NCBI GenBank assembly: GCA_949294095.1
Contig: CASFFZ010000001.1
Location: 186,001-250,000, forward strand
Reading direction: 5' to 3'
DNA from: an uncultured bacterium
Lineage (GTDB): Bacteria; Elusimicrobiota; Elusimicrobia; Elusimicrobiales; Elusimicrobiaceae
DNA length: 64,000 bases
Numbering within the stretch: position 1 is the stretch's first letter; the number at the start of each line of letters is the position of its first letter. Shown here piece after piece: positions 1-7,639 of this stretch. The position numbers were made by a program, and so were the translations under genes. A model generated the notes under the pieces. The model was given only the letters and a program-made list of their open reading frames with translations. It was not told the DNA's origin and searched no databases.

Positions 1-1
1 C

Positions 2-235
2 TTGGCCCCTACGTTTTATAACGAGGAAGACCGCAAAAACGGGTATATGGTGTCCACCAACCGCAGGGGAGAAATGGAAAAATTCAAATTCCTCTCCATC
101 GGCATCGGCATTGTGCACAACACCAAAAAACCGCTTACTTCGTTTGCCATGGTCAGCAACATTGGCAGCGAACTCAAATGCTTGGCCAAACAGCACGAAG
201 GAGGCAGTTTTTACGTGTTAGACCGCCGCGCCTAA
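2..235 (+). CDS. C-terminal end of a GGDEF-domain protein (partial)
   Basis: The reading frame is already open at the left edge, so only the last 77 residues are visible. They match the end of a GGDEF domain as found in diguanylate-cyclase-type response regulators: an FYNEEDRKNGY stretch, NRRGEMEKF, a central strand SIGIGIV, and the closing SELKCLAK and GSFYVLDRR segments. The catalytic GGDEF loop and any receiver domain lie outside the window, so activity cannot be judged. The gene ends at TAA and is followed within 20 bp by a strong hairpin terminator. The first ATG seen inside the frame is not a credible start. Confidence 0.7.
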   Translation: MAPTFYNEEDRKNGYMVSTNRRGEMEKFKFLSIGIGIVHNTKKPLTSFAMVSNIGSELKCLAKQHEGGSFYVLDRRA

Positions 236-254
236 GCTTTGCCTGCAAAAAAAC

Positions 255-282
255 GCCCCGCTCTTTGGAGCGGGGCTTTTTA
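255..282. terminator. Rho-independent terminator between convergent genes
   Basis: A 9-bp perfect stem (GCCCCGCTC at 255-263 with GAGCGGGGC at 268-276) is flanked by an A-run on the left and a T-run on the right. It can therefore stop the GGDEF gene on the plus strand and the pilin gene on the minus strand. The same stem sequence is reused at 1624-1645. Confidence 0.85.
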
Positions 283-283
283 T

Positions 284-838
284 TTATTCTGCGATGACAT
301 TCTTAAAACCAAGCGTAGCACAAAGCTGTTTGCCCCTTTGCGTACTTTCCCGTACGCGGTAAATGCATACTTCATCGCCTACATAATCGCCGTGATCAAA
401 CCCGATCCGAATTCTGGCCAGTTGTTTATCGGAGCAAGTAATGCGGCCTACGGTGGAATCCGGACACAGAAAAACCTGTATTGCTCCGCCTACATAAGCC
501 CCCTGCGGCATCATATTGTCTATAAAAAAATCTTTCCCGCAAATCCACTCATTTCCTCTTGCTAAGGCAGGCTCGCAGTCCTCCACATAATTCACGTCCA
601 AATCGCGCAAATCGGCCGCATACTTCCCATTGGCAAGGTAGTAGGCTTCCTGCGCCCGTTTAATGCCATAAGCTCTTTGTATATAATCGCTCATTCTGGC
701 CTTATCTACTACCGATTGATATTTCGGCACAGCTATCGCGGCCAAGATACCGATTATTAATACCACTACTAAGAGCTCTATAAGCGTAAATCCGGCGTTT
801 TTACCGCCGGGGAATGATTTTTGATAAATTTTTGCCAT
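284..838 (-). CDS. Type IV pilin-like prepilin
   Basis: A 184-residue prepilin. After a short basic leader it has the classical signature GFTLIELLVVVLIIGIL, with the glycine before the cleavage point, Phe+1 and Glu+5. It continues into the hydrophobic alpha-1 helix and AAIAVPKYQSVVDKAR. The C-terminal half carries cysteines (CEPAL, ICGKD, LCPDS, ITCSD, VCIYR, LCATL) that could form the disulfide-bonded loop of a pilin globular domain. It is probably processed by PilD and assembled by type IV pilus or type II secretion machinery, none of which is in this window. The ATG at 838 is preferred over a TTG two codons upstream. No Shine-Dalgarno is visible; a weak TAAATT box lies 6 bp upstream, an arrangement shared with the pilin at 11948. 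Confidence 0.9.
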   Translation of the reverse strand: MAKIYQKSFPGGKNAGFTLIELLVVVLIIGILAAIAVPKYQSVVDKARMSDYIQRAYGIKRAQEAYYLANGKYAADLRDLDVNYVEDCEPALARGNEWICGKDFFIDNMMPQGAYVGGAIQVFLCPDSTVGRITCSDKQLARIRIGFDHGDYVGDEVCIYRVRESTQRGKQLCATLGFKNVIAE

Positions 839-1092
839 ACGCAAAATTTATCAAAACAAAAAAACCGAGTCAAGGGGCGAGCCGCCCCTCCCCACTCAAT
901 ACCCGTTCATCCGATTAGTTTAGGCCACACTACTTAGGCAATGTAGCATCCTTACGAAAGGATAGCGGCTGACCGTTCCACTATATAAGGAATTTCTTTT
1001 TATGTGTCGTTGCCGTTCAGATACGCTGTTACGCTGTAAAAAGGATTTTTCCTTTTGATGTTGTTGCCGTTTATCCGCCCTTTTGTTCTGCT

Positions 1093-1178
1093 TATAAAAA
1101 GCCTTCCAAGACGAGTGGAAATTTTATTGTTTGAGCGCAGCGAGTTATAAAATTTCCGGCTTGGAAGTGATTTTTATA
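1093..1178. repeat. Long imperfect inverted repeat (hairpin)
   Basis: The left arm (1093-1126) and right arm (1147-1178) pair through three blocks: TATAAAAA with TTTTTATA, CTTCCAAG with CTTGGAAG, and GGAAATTTTAT with ATAAAATTTCC. About 20 nt of loop contain GAGCGCAGCGAG. The block structure resembles REP/BIME-type or MITE-like palindromes. Confidence 0.6.
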
Positions 1179-1203
1179 GGACACTGGGGCGGCGGTCTTT
1201 TTC

Positions 1204-1231
1204 GTACTTTTTCTGACGCCAGAAAAAGTAC
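1204..1231. repeat. Perfect 11-bp inverted repeat, 6-nt loop
   Basis: GTACTTTTTCT at 1204-1214 is the exact reverse complement of AGAAAAAGTAC at 1221-1231, with GACGCC between. It sits immediately before the 88-bp array and is palindromic enough to be a REP-like unit. No T-run follows, so it does not look like a terminator. Confidence 0.6.
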
Positions 1232-1234
1232 CCC

Positions 1235-1586
1235 CTTGCCGGGGGCAGGCATTCAATGCTCACTCATCCGACTAAGTTACGCCACACTATTTAAGCAATA
1301 TAACACTCTTATACCACGACCTCTTGCCGGGGGCAGGCATTCAATGCTCACTCATCCGACTAGGTTACGCCACACTATTTAAGCAATATAACACTCTTAT
1401 ACCACGACCTCTTGCCGGGGGCAGGCATTCCATGCTCACTCATCCGACTAAGTTACGCCACACTATTTAAGCAATATAACACTCTTATACCACGACCTCT
1501 TGCCGGGGGCAGGCATTCAATGCCCACTCAACTGACTAGTTTACGCCACACCGTTAACGCAGTACCGCGCACCTTAAACCGACATC
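1235..1586. repeat. Tandem array of an 88-bp unit (three near-identical copies plus a decayed one)
   Basis: Units begin with CTTGCCGGGGGCAGGCATTC at 1235, 1323, 1411 and 1499, an exact 88-bp period. The first three differ at one or two positions only (for example ACTAAG versus ACTAGG, GCATTCAATGC versus GCATTCCATGC). The fourth decays after roughly 40 bp, and an older copy lies at about 880-970. Each unit contains a short palindrome (GCATTCAATGC) and a TATAA-CACTC-TTATA inverted repeat. There are no variable spacers, so it is not a CRISPR array. Confidence 0.85.
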
Positions 1587-1611
1587 AGCCAAAACACCTT
1601 TTTACACACCC

Positions 1612-1645
1612 TATAAAAGAAAAGCCCCGCTCCTTAGAGCGGGGC
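1612..1645 (-). terminator. Terminator of crcB
   Basis: The stem GCCCCGCTC (1624-1632) pairs with GAGCGGGGC (1637-1645). Read on the minus strand it is followed by a T-rich tract, just past the crcB stop codon. Confidence 0.8.
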
Positions 1646-1663
1646 GTTTCCGTTTCAAATCAT

Positions 1664-2026
1664 CTACCACGCGTGGTGCAGCCGAAACCCGGCCCACACC
1701 GCCGCCAAACACACCAGTACGTTCAAAAGCACATTGCAGGCCGCCAGGAAAAACTCCCGGTTGTGGTACAGCGAAAGCGTATCCAACGAAAAAGAGGAAA
1801 ACGTGGTAAACCCGCCCAACAGCCCCACGACTATAAATAACCGCGCCGGGTGGGACGGATTTTCAAAATGCGGGGCCAAATAACCGATGGCCAAACTGCC
1901 CAGTACATTCACGGCCAGCGTGGCCCAATGCCCGCGCCAGGCAAACGCGGCCGCCCCCATACTCACGCCGTAGCGAAGCGCCGCGCCGATAAAACCGCCT
2001 AACCCCACATAGACAAAATTCATCAT
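1664..2026 (-). CDS. crcB: Fluoride-selective channel CrcB/Fluc
   Basis: A 120-residue protein of the size of one Fluc subunit, with four predicted membrane helices. Family hallmarks are the N-terminal GGFIGAALRYGVS (about 10-22), Asn40 followed by GS in NVLGSLAIGY, and GGFTTFSSFSLDTL (71-84), which carries the phenylalanine/serine pore residues. The family works as dual-topology dimers that export fluoride. No fluoride riboswitch can be present: a TAAAAT hexamer lies only 6 bp upstream of the ATG, so the mRNA is probably leaderless. It is a single gene with its own terminator. Confidence 0.93.
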   Translation of the reverse strand: MMNFVYVGLGGFIGAALRYGVSMGAAAFAWRGHWATLAVNVLGSLAIGYLAPHFENPSHPARLFIVVGLLGGFTTFSSFSLDTLSLYHNREFFLAACNVLLNVLVCLAAVWAGFRLHHAW

Positions 2027-2032
2027 ATTTTT

Positions 2033-2038
2033 ATTTTA
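2033..2038 (-). promoter_or_regulatory. -10 box 6 bp before crcB start (leaderless)
   Basis: TAAAAT on the minus strand with a 6-bp gap (AAAAAT) to the ATG at 2026. There is no Shine-Dalgarno. One of a set of such arrangements in this window. Confidence 0.5.
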
Positions 2039-2070
2039 CTAAATCCGTTTGCCCCGCATCCCGTACAAAC

Positions 2071-2104
2071 AAAAAAGAAGGGGCTCTTTTGGCCCCTTCT
2101 TTTA
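2071..2104 (-). terminator. Terminator of phosphoglucomutase gene
   Basis: AGAAGGGGC (2076-2084) pairs with GCCCCTTCT (2092-2100). On the minus strand a run of T follows, 16 bp past the pgm stop codon. Confidence 0.85.
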
Positions 2105-2119
2105 TACCCATACAAACAG

Positions 2120-3667
2120 TTATTTTGCCAACAGTTGTTTGGCTTGCTCAATCAGCGCGTCCAAGTGTTGGGGGCTGACAAACGTTTCGGCATAGATTTT
2201 AAGGATGTTTTCCGTGCCGGAAGGCCGAACCAAAAACCACGAGCTTTGCAGATACACTTTAATGCCGTCCGTATCGCGCACGCGCGTAACCCGTTCGCCC
2301 GCCACTTGGTGCAGACTCTCAAAACCGGCCGCTTTCAGCGCTTTGACGCGTTTTTTGGTTTCCTCGTCCGTCGGCACGTCCACCCGCGTATAATACGGGG
2401 TGCCGTGTTGGGCCGTCAGCCGGTCATACAAATCGGCAATATCGCCCTCGGTGGCCATAATTTCCATCAGCAGGCATACCGCCAAAATGCCGTCTTTTTC
2501 CGGCGTCCAGCCGCTGACGGACATGCCCGCACTTTCTTCCCCGGCCAACACATATTTGCGCTTGACGATGCCTTCCACAAAGTATTTAAAGCCCACGTTT
2601 ACTTCGTCCAGCTTCAGCCCGTGCTCTTCGGCAATGCGGTCTAAGAGCGCAGTGGTGCCCAGCGTGCGGCCGATGGAGTATGCGTCGCGCACTTTGTGGT
2701 GGCGGTACAAGTAATCGGCCATCACGCACAGGGCGTGGTTGGGCGGAATAAGGCCGCCTTTTTTGGTGGCGCAGCCAAACCGGTCGGCATCCGGGTCGGA
2801 GGCGCCGGCAAAATCGTAGGTGCCGTCCTGCACCAGTTTAATTAGCGGCGACATCGGATACTTGGAAGACGGATCCATGCGGATTTTGCCGTCGTGGTCT
2901 ATCGGAATAAAATAGAAGGTGGGATCCTGCACTTTGCTGACGATTTCCACATTCTTAAGGCCGTATTTTTCTTTAATGGCTTCGTAGAACGCCAAGCTGC
3001 TGCCGCCCAGCGGATGCACCGCAAATTTTAAGGGCGAAGCCGCGATGGCTTTAAAATCAATAAAACGCGCCAACGCCGTGATATAAGGCGTAACCAAATC
3101 CGCCGTGCGCAAGAGGCCTTTTTGGCGGGCTTCTTCCAGCGGAATGGATTTGATTTCAGCCGGATTTTTCATGCATTCGTTGGCGTACTTTTCAATCAAA
3201 GAGGTAAGCGAAGCGTCCGCCGGGCCGCCGTTGGACGGATTGTATTTCAGCCCCATATCCTGCGGCGGGTTATGGCTGGCGGTGCCGTTTAACGAAGCGC
3301 TGGCGCGGCCGTTAATAATTTCAAAGGAAAACACCGGCGTCGGCAGCGGCATGTCAGGCAGGATGACCGTTAATCCGTTTCCGCACAGCACTTCGGCGCA
3401 CAGGCGCGCGGTTTCCGCAGACATCAGCCGCGTGTCGCCCCCCACTAAAATCGGGCCGGTAATGTTTTGTTCTTTATGCAGCCGGGCTACCGCCTGCGCA
3501 ATGGCGCGCGCATGCAGGGCGCAAAAGCCCGTGCCCAAACTGCCGCGGTGGCCGGAGGTACCGAATTTTACCGGCACGGGCGTGCCGGCCGGTTTAAAAA
3601 ATTGTTCCCGCAGAGCATCCACATCTATTTTTTGTTTCGTCAGCGTTCCAGCGAGTTCACTTACCAT
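2120..3667 (-). CDS. pgm: Phosphoglucomutase (alpha-D-glucose phosphate specific)
   Basis: A 515-residue cytoplasmic alpha-D-phosphohexomutase that interconverts glucose 1-phosphate and glucose 6-phosphate, linking glycogen or cell-envelope sugar synthesis to glycolysis. The four family landmarks are present: TSGHRG near the N-terminus (37-42), the phosphoserine loop TASHNPP with Ser131, the metal-binding loop DPDADR (291-296), the sugar loop GEESAG (375-380), and the C-terminal phosphate-binding RPSGTEN. TSGHRGS rather than FGTDGIRG places it with the E. coli Pgm type, slightly shorter than the usual 546 residues. The start has a good GGAGA 5 bp upstream. Monocistronic. Confidence 0.95.
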   Translation of the reverse strand: MVSELAGTLTKQKIDVDALREQFFKPAGTPVPVKFGTSGHRGSLGTGFCALHARAIAQAVARLHKEQNITGPILVGGDTRLMSAETARLCAEVLCGNGLTVILPDMPLPTPVFSFEIINGRASASLNGTASHNPPQDMGLKYNPSNGGPADASLTSLIEKYANECMKNPAEIKSIPLEEARQKGLLRTADLVTPYITALARFIDFKAIAASPLKFAVHPLGGSSLAFYEAIKEKYGLKNVEIVSKVQDPTFYFIPIDHDGKIRMDPSSKYPMSPLIKLVQDGTYDFAGASDPDADRFGCATKKGGLIPPNHALCVMADYLYRHHKVRDAYSIGRTLGTTALLDRIAEEHGLKLDEVNVGFKYFVEGIVKRKYVLAGEESAGMSVSGWTPEKDGILAVCLLMEIMATEGDIADLYDRLTAQHGTPYYTRVDVPTDEETKKRVKALKAAGFESLHQVAGERVTRVRDTDGIKVYLQSSWFLVRPSGTENILKIYAETFVSPQHLDALIEQAKQLLAK

Positions 3668-3783
3668 ATTGTTCTCCTATACATACAAAAAATGAAAATC
3701 GGTTTTTCCCGTCAAGCGGGTTGCGCATCCCCCCGTCTTTTTCTATGATATTATATATCTTACAAATTCGCAACGGAGACCTA

Positions 3784-4482
3784 ATGAAAAAATTAATTGC
3801 CCTTTTAGTTGGTGTTTTTTGCTTGGCGGGCGCGGCCCACGCTTCCAACATTGCGGACGATTTCCGCGCGCACTATTCGGCTGCGTCCGACTTGGCCGCC
3901 TATAATAAAGATATCAACGCCCTAATCGGCTTGGCGGATTTTCATACCGGCAAAGGAACCTCCTTCCCCGGGTTTGATATCGGCGCCTCGTTAAGCGCCA
4001 TAAAGCCTTCTTCCAATAACAACATTTCTTCCGACGATTATCTCTACGCCGGGTTTATTACGGCCGAAACCAAAATCCCGGTGGTAAATTTGGGCGTCGT
4101 TGTGCGCGGTACCGATATGAACGGCTTTAAATCCTTGGGCGGCGGGTTAAAATACAATTTTGGCCTGTTTGACACCATCCACCTTTCGCTGGCCGGTTTT
4201 TACGACCGCGGCTCTACCGATTGGTACACCACCGACCACTATTCCCTCTCGGCCGTCGCCTCTATGAATGTGTTGTTCTTGACGCCGTATGTAGGCGTCG
4301 GGTACGATTACGGCGAACTGAAAACCAAAGATTTGCTGCCTGCCCGCTCCACTTCCGACGGAGACATCCGCTATACGGCCGGCGTCAACTTAAAACCGTT
4401 CCCGTTTGTGTATGTGTTTGCCGCCTACACCAAAACCGCTTCCAGCCACGGGCTGCAGGGCGGCGTGGGGCTGAACTTTTAG
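3784..4482 (+). CDS. Outer-membrane beta-barrel protein, unknown function
   Basis: A 232-residue exported protein with a clear Sec signal peptide (MKKLIALLVGVFCLAGAAHA, cleavage after AHA). The mature part alternates polar and aromatic/glycine strands (LGVVVRG, LGGGLKYNFGLF, YVGVGYDYGEL, FVYVFAAYTKT) and ends in the C-terminal aromatic signature VGLNF, as expected for a small 8-10 strand barrel. An in-frame ATG 63 bp upstream is rejected because GGAG precedes the ATG at 3784 and the signal peptide begins there. murB follows after 6 bp, so the two are probably co-transcribed. Confidence 0.75.
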   Translation: MKKLIALLVGVFCLAGAAHASNIADDFRAHYSAASDLAAYNKDINALIGLADFHTGKGTSFPGFDIGASLSAIKPSSNNNISSDDYLYAGFITAETKIPVVNLGVVVRGTDMNGFKSLGGGLKYNFGLFDTIHLSLAGFYDRGSTDWYTTDHYSLSAVASMNVLFLTPYVGVGYDYGELKTKDLLPARSTSDGDIRYTAGVNLKPFPFVYVFAAYTKTASSHGLQGGVGLNF

Positions 4483-4488
4483 CACGGT

Positions 4489-5388
4489 ATGGATTATAAA
4501 CAGGAATTAAAAGCATTTTTTAAAGACAACTGCCTGCTGGACGAACCCATGGCCCGGCACACCACCTACCGCACCGGCGGAAAGGCGGAAGTATACGTCT
4601 ATCCGCAAACGCGGGAAGAGTGGAGCTTTGTGCTAAAACTGGCCGAAACGGAAAACATTCCCCTGCGCATTATCGGGTTTGGCTCCAACATTTTAGTAAG
4701 CGGCAAAGGCGTTGGCGGGATCGTCTGCTCCACCAAGCGGATGAACCAGGTAACCCTAGACGGGGAACACATCAAAGCCGAAGCCGGCGCGGCGCTGGAT
4801 AAAGTGTGCGAAATGGCCTGCGAGGCGGGCCTGGCGGGGATGGAAAAACTTTCCGGCATTCCCGGCAGCGTGGGCGGCGCCGTGTATATGAACGCGGGCG
4901 CGTTCGGGCAGGAGACGTTTGATTGCCTGGAATACTTTGACATTATTGACCGCGAAGGCCGCCCGGCCACGCTGTTAAAAGAAGAAGTCAAACACGCCTA
5001 CCGCAAAGTGGAAGGCGTACAGGACTGCATCATTTTATCGGCCGGGTTTAAACTGCAGAAAGGGGATTTTACCCAGCTGATTGAAAGCCGCAACACGGTG
5101 CTGCACAAGCGAATGGAAAAACAGCCGCTGGAATTTCCGTCCGCGGGCAGCGTGTTTAAACGCCCGGCCAACGACTACGCTTCGCGCTTGATTGACGATA
5201 CCGGGCTAAGAGGCCTTTCCGTAGGCGGGGCCAAAGTATCGGAAAAACACGCCGGGTTTATCGTCAATTTCAACCGCGCTACGCCGCAGGATATTAAAAC
5301 GCTGATGGATGTGGTGCGCGAGAAAGTGAAAGAAAAGCACGGGGTGGAGCTGGAACTGGAGCAAATTTTGTGGGGAGATTTTGAGTAA
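4489..5388 (+). CDS. murB: UDP-N-acetylenolpyruvoylglucosamine reductase
   Basis: A 299-residue FAD-dependent enzyme of peptidoglycan precursor synthesis; it reduces UDP-GlcNAc-enolpyruvate to UDP-MurNAc with NADPH. Visible landmarks are TTYRTGGKAEV at the N-terminus, the FAD-binding GFGSNILVSGKG, GIPGSVGGAVYMNAGAFG, the SAGSVFKRP loop with the catalytic serine proton donor, and a C-terminal glutamate in LEQILWG. Length and the missing extra loop fit the type II (Gram-positive/S. aureus-like) MurB. It follows the upstream barrel gene by 6 bp without a strong ribosome site, which suggests translational coupling. A weak CGCC/GGCG hairpin with T-run at 5390-5413 may end the transcript. Confidence 0.95.
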   Translation: MDYKQELKAFFKDNCLLDEPMARHTTYRTGGKAEVYVYPQTREEWSFVLKLAETENIPLRIIGFGSNILVSGKGVGGIVCSTKRMNQVTLDGEHIKAEAGAALDKVCEMACEAGLAGMEKLSGIPGSVGGAVYMNAGAFGQETFDCLEYFDIIDREGRPATLLKEEVKHAYRKVEGVQDCIILSAGFKLQKGDFTQLIESRNTVLHKRMEKQPLEFPSAGSVFKRPANDYASRLIDDTGLRGLSVGGAKVSEKHAGFIVNFNRATPQDIKTLMDVVREKVKEKHGVELELEQILWGDFE

Positions 5389-5421
5389 TCGCCCTATACA
5401 AAAGGCGCTTTTTAAAATTTG

Positions 5422-5450
5422 TTGACGCGCACTTCAAATTAAGCTAAAAT
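5422..5450 (+). promoter_or_regulatory. Promoter of tRNA-Asp
   Basis: TTGACG (5422-5427) and TAAAAT (5445-5450) are separated by exactly 17 bp, with the tRNA 22 bp downstream. Confidence 0.75.
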
Positions 5451-5472
5451 ATATCTGTAGTCAGAAACAAAT

Positions 5473-5550
5473 GGAGCCGTGGTGTAGCCTGGTTAACACG
5501 CTGCCCTGTCAAGGCAGAGACCGCGAGTTCGAATCTCGTCGGCTCCGCCA
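5473..5550 (+). tRNA. tRNA-Asp (GTC)
   Basis: A complete 78-nt cloverleaf. The acceptor stem is GGAGCCG/CGGCTCC with discriminator G and an encoded CCA at 5548-5550. The anticodon stem CTGCC/GGCAG encloses anticodon GTC at 5508-5510, and the T arm contains GTTCGAATC. It has its own promoter and terminator. Confidence 0.97.
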
Positions 5551-5563
5551 TTTGAAAAGAATA

Positions 5564-5590
5564 CCCGCCGCAAGGCGGGATTTTTTTATT
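5564..5590 (+). terminator. Terminator of tRNA-Asp
   Basis: CCCGCC-GCAA-GGCGGG hairpin (5564-5579) followed by seven T residues. Confidence 0.9.
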
Positions 5591-5605
5591 CTTTTTTTGT
5601 CCGCC

Positions 5606-5639
5606 CACAAAAAACCGGGCCCCGAAGCGGGCCCGGTTT
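5606..5639 (-). terminator. Terminator of the dCMP deaminase gene
   Basis: An 11-bp perfect stem (AAACCGGGCCC at 5612-5622 with GGGCCCGGTTT at 5629-5639). On the minus strand it is followed by a T-rich tract. Confidence 0.85.
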
Positions 5640-5661
5640 ATCCAAAACGGCTTCCGGCGGC

Positions 5662-6150
5662 TTAGTAGCCGCGCTGGCCGGAAAGGGATTCGTCGTTATC
5701 AATCCAATCCTGCACGTTAATTTCGCGGTATGCGTCGTGCGTGTCGCGCACGATCACATTTTTAATGCCGGCGTTGATAATCATACGTTTGCACATGGAA
5801 CAACTGTTGGAGTGGCTGATATACTCCCCCGTAGACACTTCCCTGCCGGCCAGGTACAAAGTGGCTCCCAGCATTTTATCGCGCGGCGCGCTGATGATGG
5901 CGTTGGCCTCGGCGTGGACGCTGCGGCACAGTTCGTAGCGTTCCCCGCGGGGGATGTTGAGCTGTTGGCGGATGCAATAGCCCAAATCGCTGCAGTTTTT
6001 CCGCCCGCGCGGCGCGCCGACATAGCCGGTGGAAATGACTTCGTCATTTTTTACAATTACCGCCCCGTAGCGGCGGCGCAGACATGTGCTCCGCTGGGAC
6101 ACGACGTCCGCCAAGTCCAGGTAGTAATTTGTTTTATCGCGTCTTGCCAT
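5662..6150 (-). CDS. dCMP deaminase (ComEB-like)
   Basis: A 162-residue zinc-dependent deaminase that converts dCMP to dUMP, feeding thymidylate synthesis. The zinc site is intact: HAEANAI with His79 and the proton-shuttling Glu81, and CSMC with Cys117 and Cys120. The conserved N-terminal segment around GAVIVKNDEVISTGYVGAPRG and the extra CSDLGYC insert match deoxycytidylate deaminases of the ComEB/Dcd type rather than cytidine deaminases. The ATG at 6150 is chosen because GGGAGG lies just upstream; longer in-frame starts have none. Monocistronic with its own terminator. Confidence 0.9.
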   Translation of the reverse strand: MARRDKTNYYLDLADVVSQRSTCLRRRYGAVIVKNDEVISTGYVGAPRGRKNCSDLGYCIRQQLNIPRGERYELCRSVHAEANAIISAPRDKMLGATLYLAGREVSTGEYISHSNSCSMCKRMIINAGIKNVIVRDTHDAYREINVQDWIDNDESLSGQRGY

Positions 6151-6312
6151 AAGTCCTCCCGGCGTTTTGTTCCGTGCCCGTCCTGCGGCGCCGCCTACAA
6201 GCCGGCGGTTCAAAACGAAAAAGATTTTCTATATTATAAACAATCCCGCCCCCCCGTGCAACGCGCGCCCAACTAACCCAAAACCTGCCGTCGGCACAAA
6301 CCCGCAAAAAGA

Positions 6313-6318
6313 TATAAT
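6313..6318 (+). promoter_or_regulatory. -10 box 7 bp before the POTRA-barrel gene start (leaderless)
   Basis: TATAAT followed by TTAAGAA and then the ATG at 6326. No ribosome binding site can fit. Confidence 0.55.
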
Positions 6319-6325
6319 TTAAGAA

Positions 6326-7639
6326 ATGAAAAAACTGATTTTTCTGTTTTCCTTTTTCCTCTGGGCCGCTGTTCCCGGCGGCGCCCAGCCGGCGCAGCAG
6401 GTGGTGGGAGCGGTGCACGCCTCCGCTTCCCGTATGAGCGAAAAGACACTTCAAAAGCGTTTTCTGTTAAAACCGGGCGACCCCTTTACGCCCGCCTTGT
6501 TTGAAAAAGCCCAAGACGACCTGCACGACCTGCGCGTATTTAAAAAATTGGAATTTTCCACCCAAGAAAAACCCGGCAAAACCGACATTTTTATCAACGC
6601 CCAAGACGGTTATTATATTTTCCCGCTGGCGTTTGCTTCCGGCGGCAAAAAGAACGCCGCCGCCCTGTCGCTGGCGGCGGGAAACTTGTTTAAACAGGGG
6701 GAAAGCACCTTTGTATTTGCAGGCGGCAGCGACGACGGTTTTACCGCTATGGCCGGGCTAAGCCTGGGGGACGATTTTATATCGCTGGGATTTACCAAAT
6801 TAAATTTTGACCAGCGCTTCTATCAAAACGGCTGGAGCAACACCTTTGGCGTTTTTTCCACCACGGACGATGAAGACGAATATCATTCCACCCTCTTGGG
6901 CGCCCTCCACACGCGCAAAGAACAGCTGGCCCTTACTTATATGCACCGTTTTTCCCGCACGCTGCGGGCGTTTGTCCGCCCCGAATACGTGCGCTATACC
7001 TATTCCCCCCGCGCGCTGGATAACGGCTCGCACAACCAAATTACGCTGGGCCTGCGGCTGAGCGATGACGTGCGGAAAGGAATTAATATGGGGGCGCTGT
7101 CCGGCTACGGGCTGACGGATAAAAAGAAAAGCCTGCAAAACCTGCCCCGGCCCCGCACGGGATATGCGGCCAATGTGTTCTATACGGCGGGCGGCAGCTG
7201 GACGGGCAGCGATTATGAAATTTCCAAATTGGGGCTGGAAGCGGCGGGCCTGCTGGAGTTTAAAAACCGGCATATGCTGGTGGCGGAAATCCGCGCGCAG
7301 GACGCCTTTAAAGCCCCGTTTAGCGACCGCGTCCTCTCCAGCGAACTCTTAAGCGGGCTGGGCCGCTACGACCGCCAAATCCGCGGCAGCCGCGGGGCGG
7401 GGGCGGCGGTGTCTTTTATCTACTACCTGCTGCGCAACGAAACGGGGCTCTTGTCGCTGGCGCCTTTTTATGAACTGGCTTACGTATATGCAGGCAGCCG
7501 CTACCGCCCGCACAGCGGGGCCGGCGCGGCGCTGACGTATAAGCTATGGCGCTTTCCGTTCCCGTTCGGCATCAATTACACCCGCAACCTGCAGGACGGA
7601 AGCGATACGGTAGGCTTTGTGTTCGGCGGGAAATTTTAG
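6326..7639 (+). CDS. POTRA-domain outer-membrane barrel protein (Omp85/BamA-like)
   Basis: A 437-residue protein. It has a signal peptide (MKKLIFLFSFFLWAAVPGGA), one POTRA-like repeat (about residues 25-95, including LLKPGDPFTPALFEKAQDDL and LRVFKKLEFS), and a long beta-rich region ending in GGKF with repeated FGINYTRNL/VGFVFGG strands. Architecture and strand pattern fit the Omp85 superfamily in a reduced form: BamA has five POTRA repeats, this has one. A role in insertion or export of a particular outer-membrane cargo is possible but not shown. The mRNA is probably leaderless. The stop codon overlaps that of the convergent gene at 7636. Confidence 0.75.
   Translation: MKKLIFLFSFFLWAAVPGGAQPAQQVVGAVHASASRMSEKTLQKRFLLKPGDPFTPALFEKAQDDLHDLRVFKKLEFSTQEKPGKTDIFINAQDGYYIFPLAFASGGKKNAAALSLAAGNLFKQGESTFVFAGGSDDGFTAMAGLSLGDDFISLGFTKLNFDQRFYQNGWSNTFGVFSTTDDEDEYHSTLLGALHTRKEQLALTYMHRFSRTLRAFVRPEYVRYTYSPRALDNGSHNQITLGLRLSDDVRKGINMGALSGYGLTDKKKSLQNLPRPRTGYAANVFYTAGGSWTGSDYEISKLGLEAAGLLEFKNRHMLVAEIRAQDAFKAPFSDRVLSSELLSGLGRYDRQIRGSRGAGAAVSFIYYLLRNETGLLSLAPFYELAYVYAGSRYRPHSGAGAALTYKLWRFPFPFGINYTRNLQDGSDTVGFVFGGKF

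Larger units (their letters stand above)
839..1611. other. Long gene-free stretch with repeats and hairpins
   Basis: About 770 bp with no credible gene. It holds a diverged copy of the 88-bp unit (about 880-970), a small AAAAGGA/TCCTTTT hairpin near 1037-1055, a long imperfect hairpin (1093-1178), a perfect 11-bp inverted repeat (1204-1231) and the 88-bp tandem array (1235-1586). The open frames that cross it exist only because the 88-bp unit lacks stops in one frame. Confidence 0.7.

Noticed and set aside
1235..1586. CRISPR array
   Set aside because: The whole 88-bp unit is repeated with no variable spacer and no cas gene is nearby.
1131..1840. Open frames of 83 and 142 codons across the 88-bp repeats
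   Set aside because: They repeat the same peptide with each DNA repeat, run into the crcB terminator and crcB antisense, and have no ribosome site. They are a by-product of the tandem array.
2033..2040. Fluoride or manganese riboswitches before crcB and mntP
   Set aside because: The space between the predicted start of transcription and the ATG is essentially zero for both genes.
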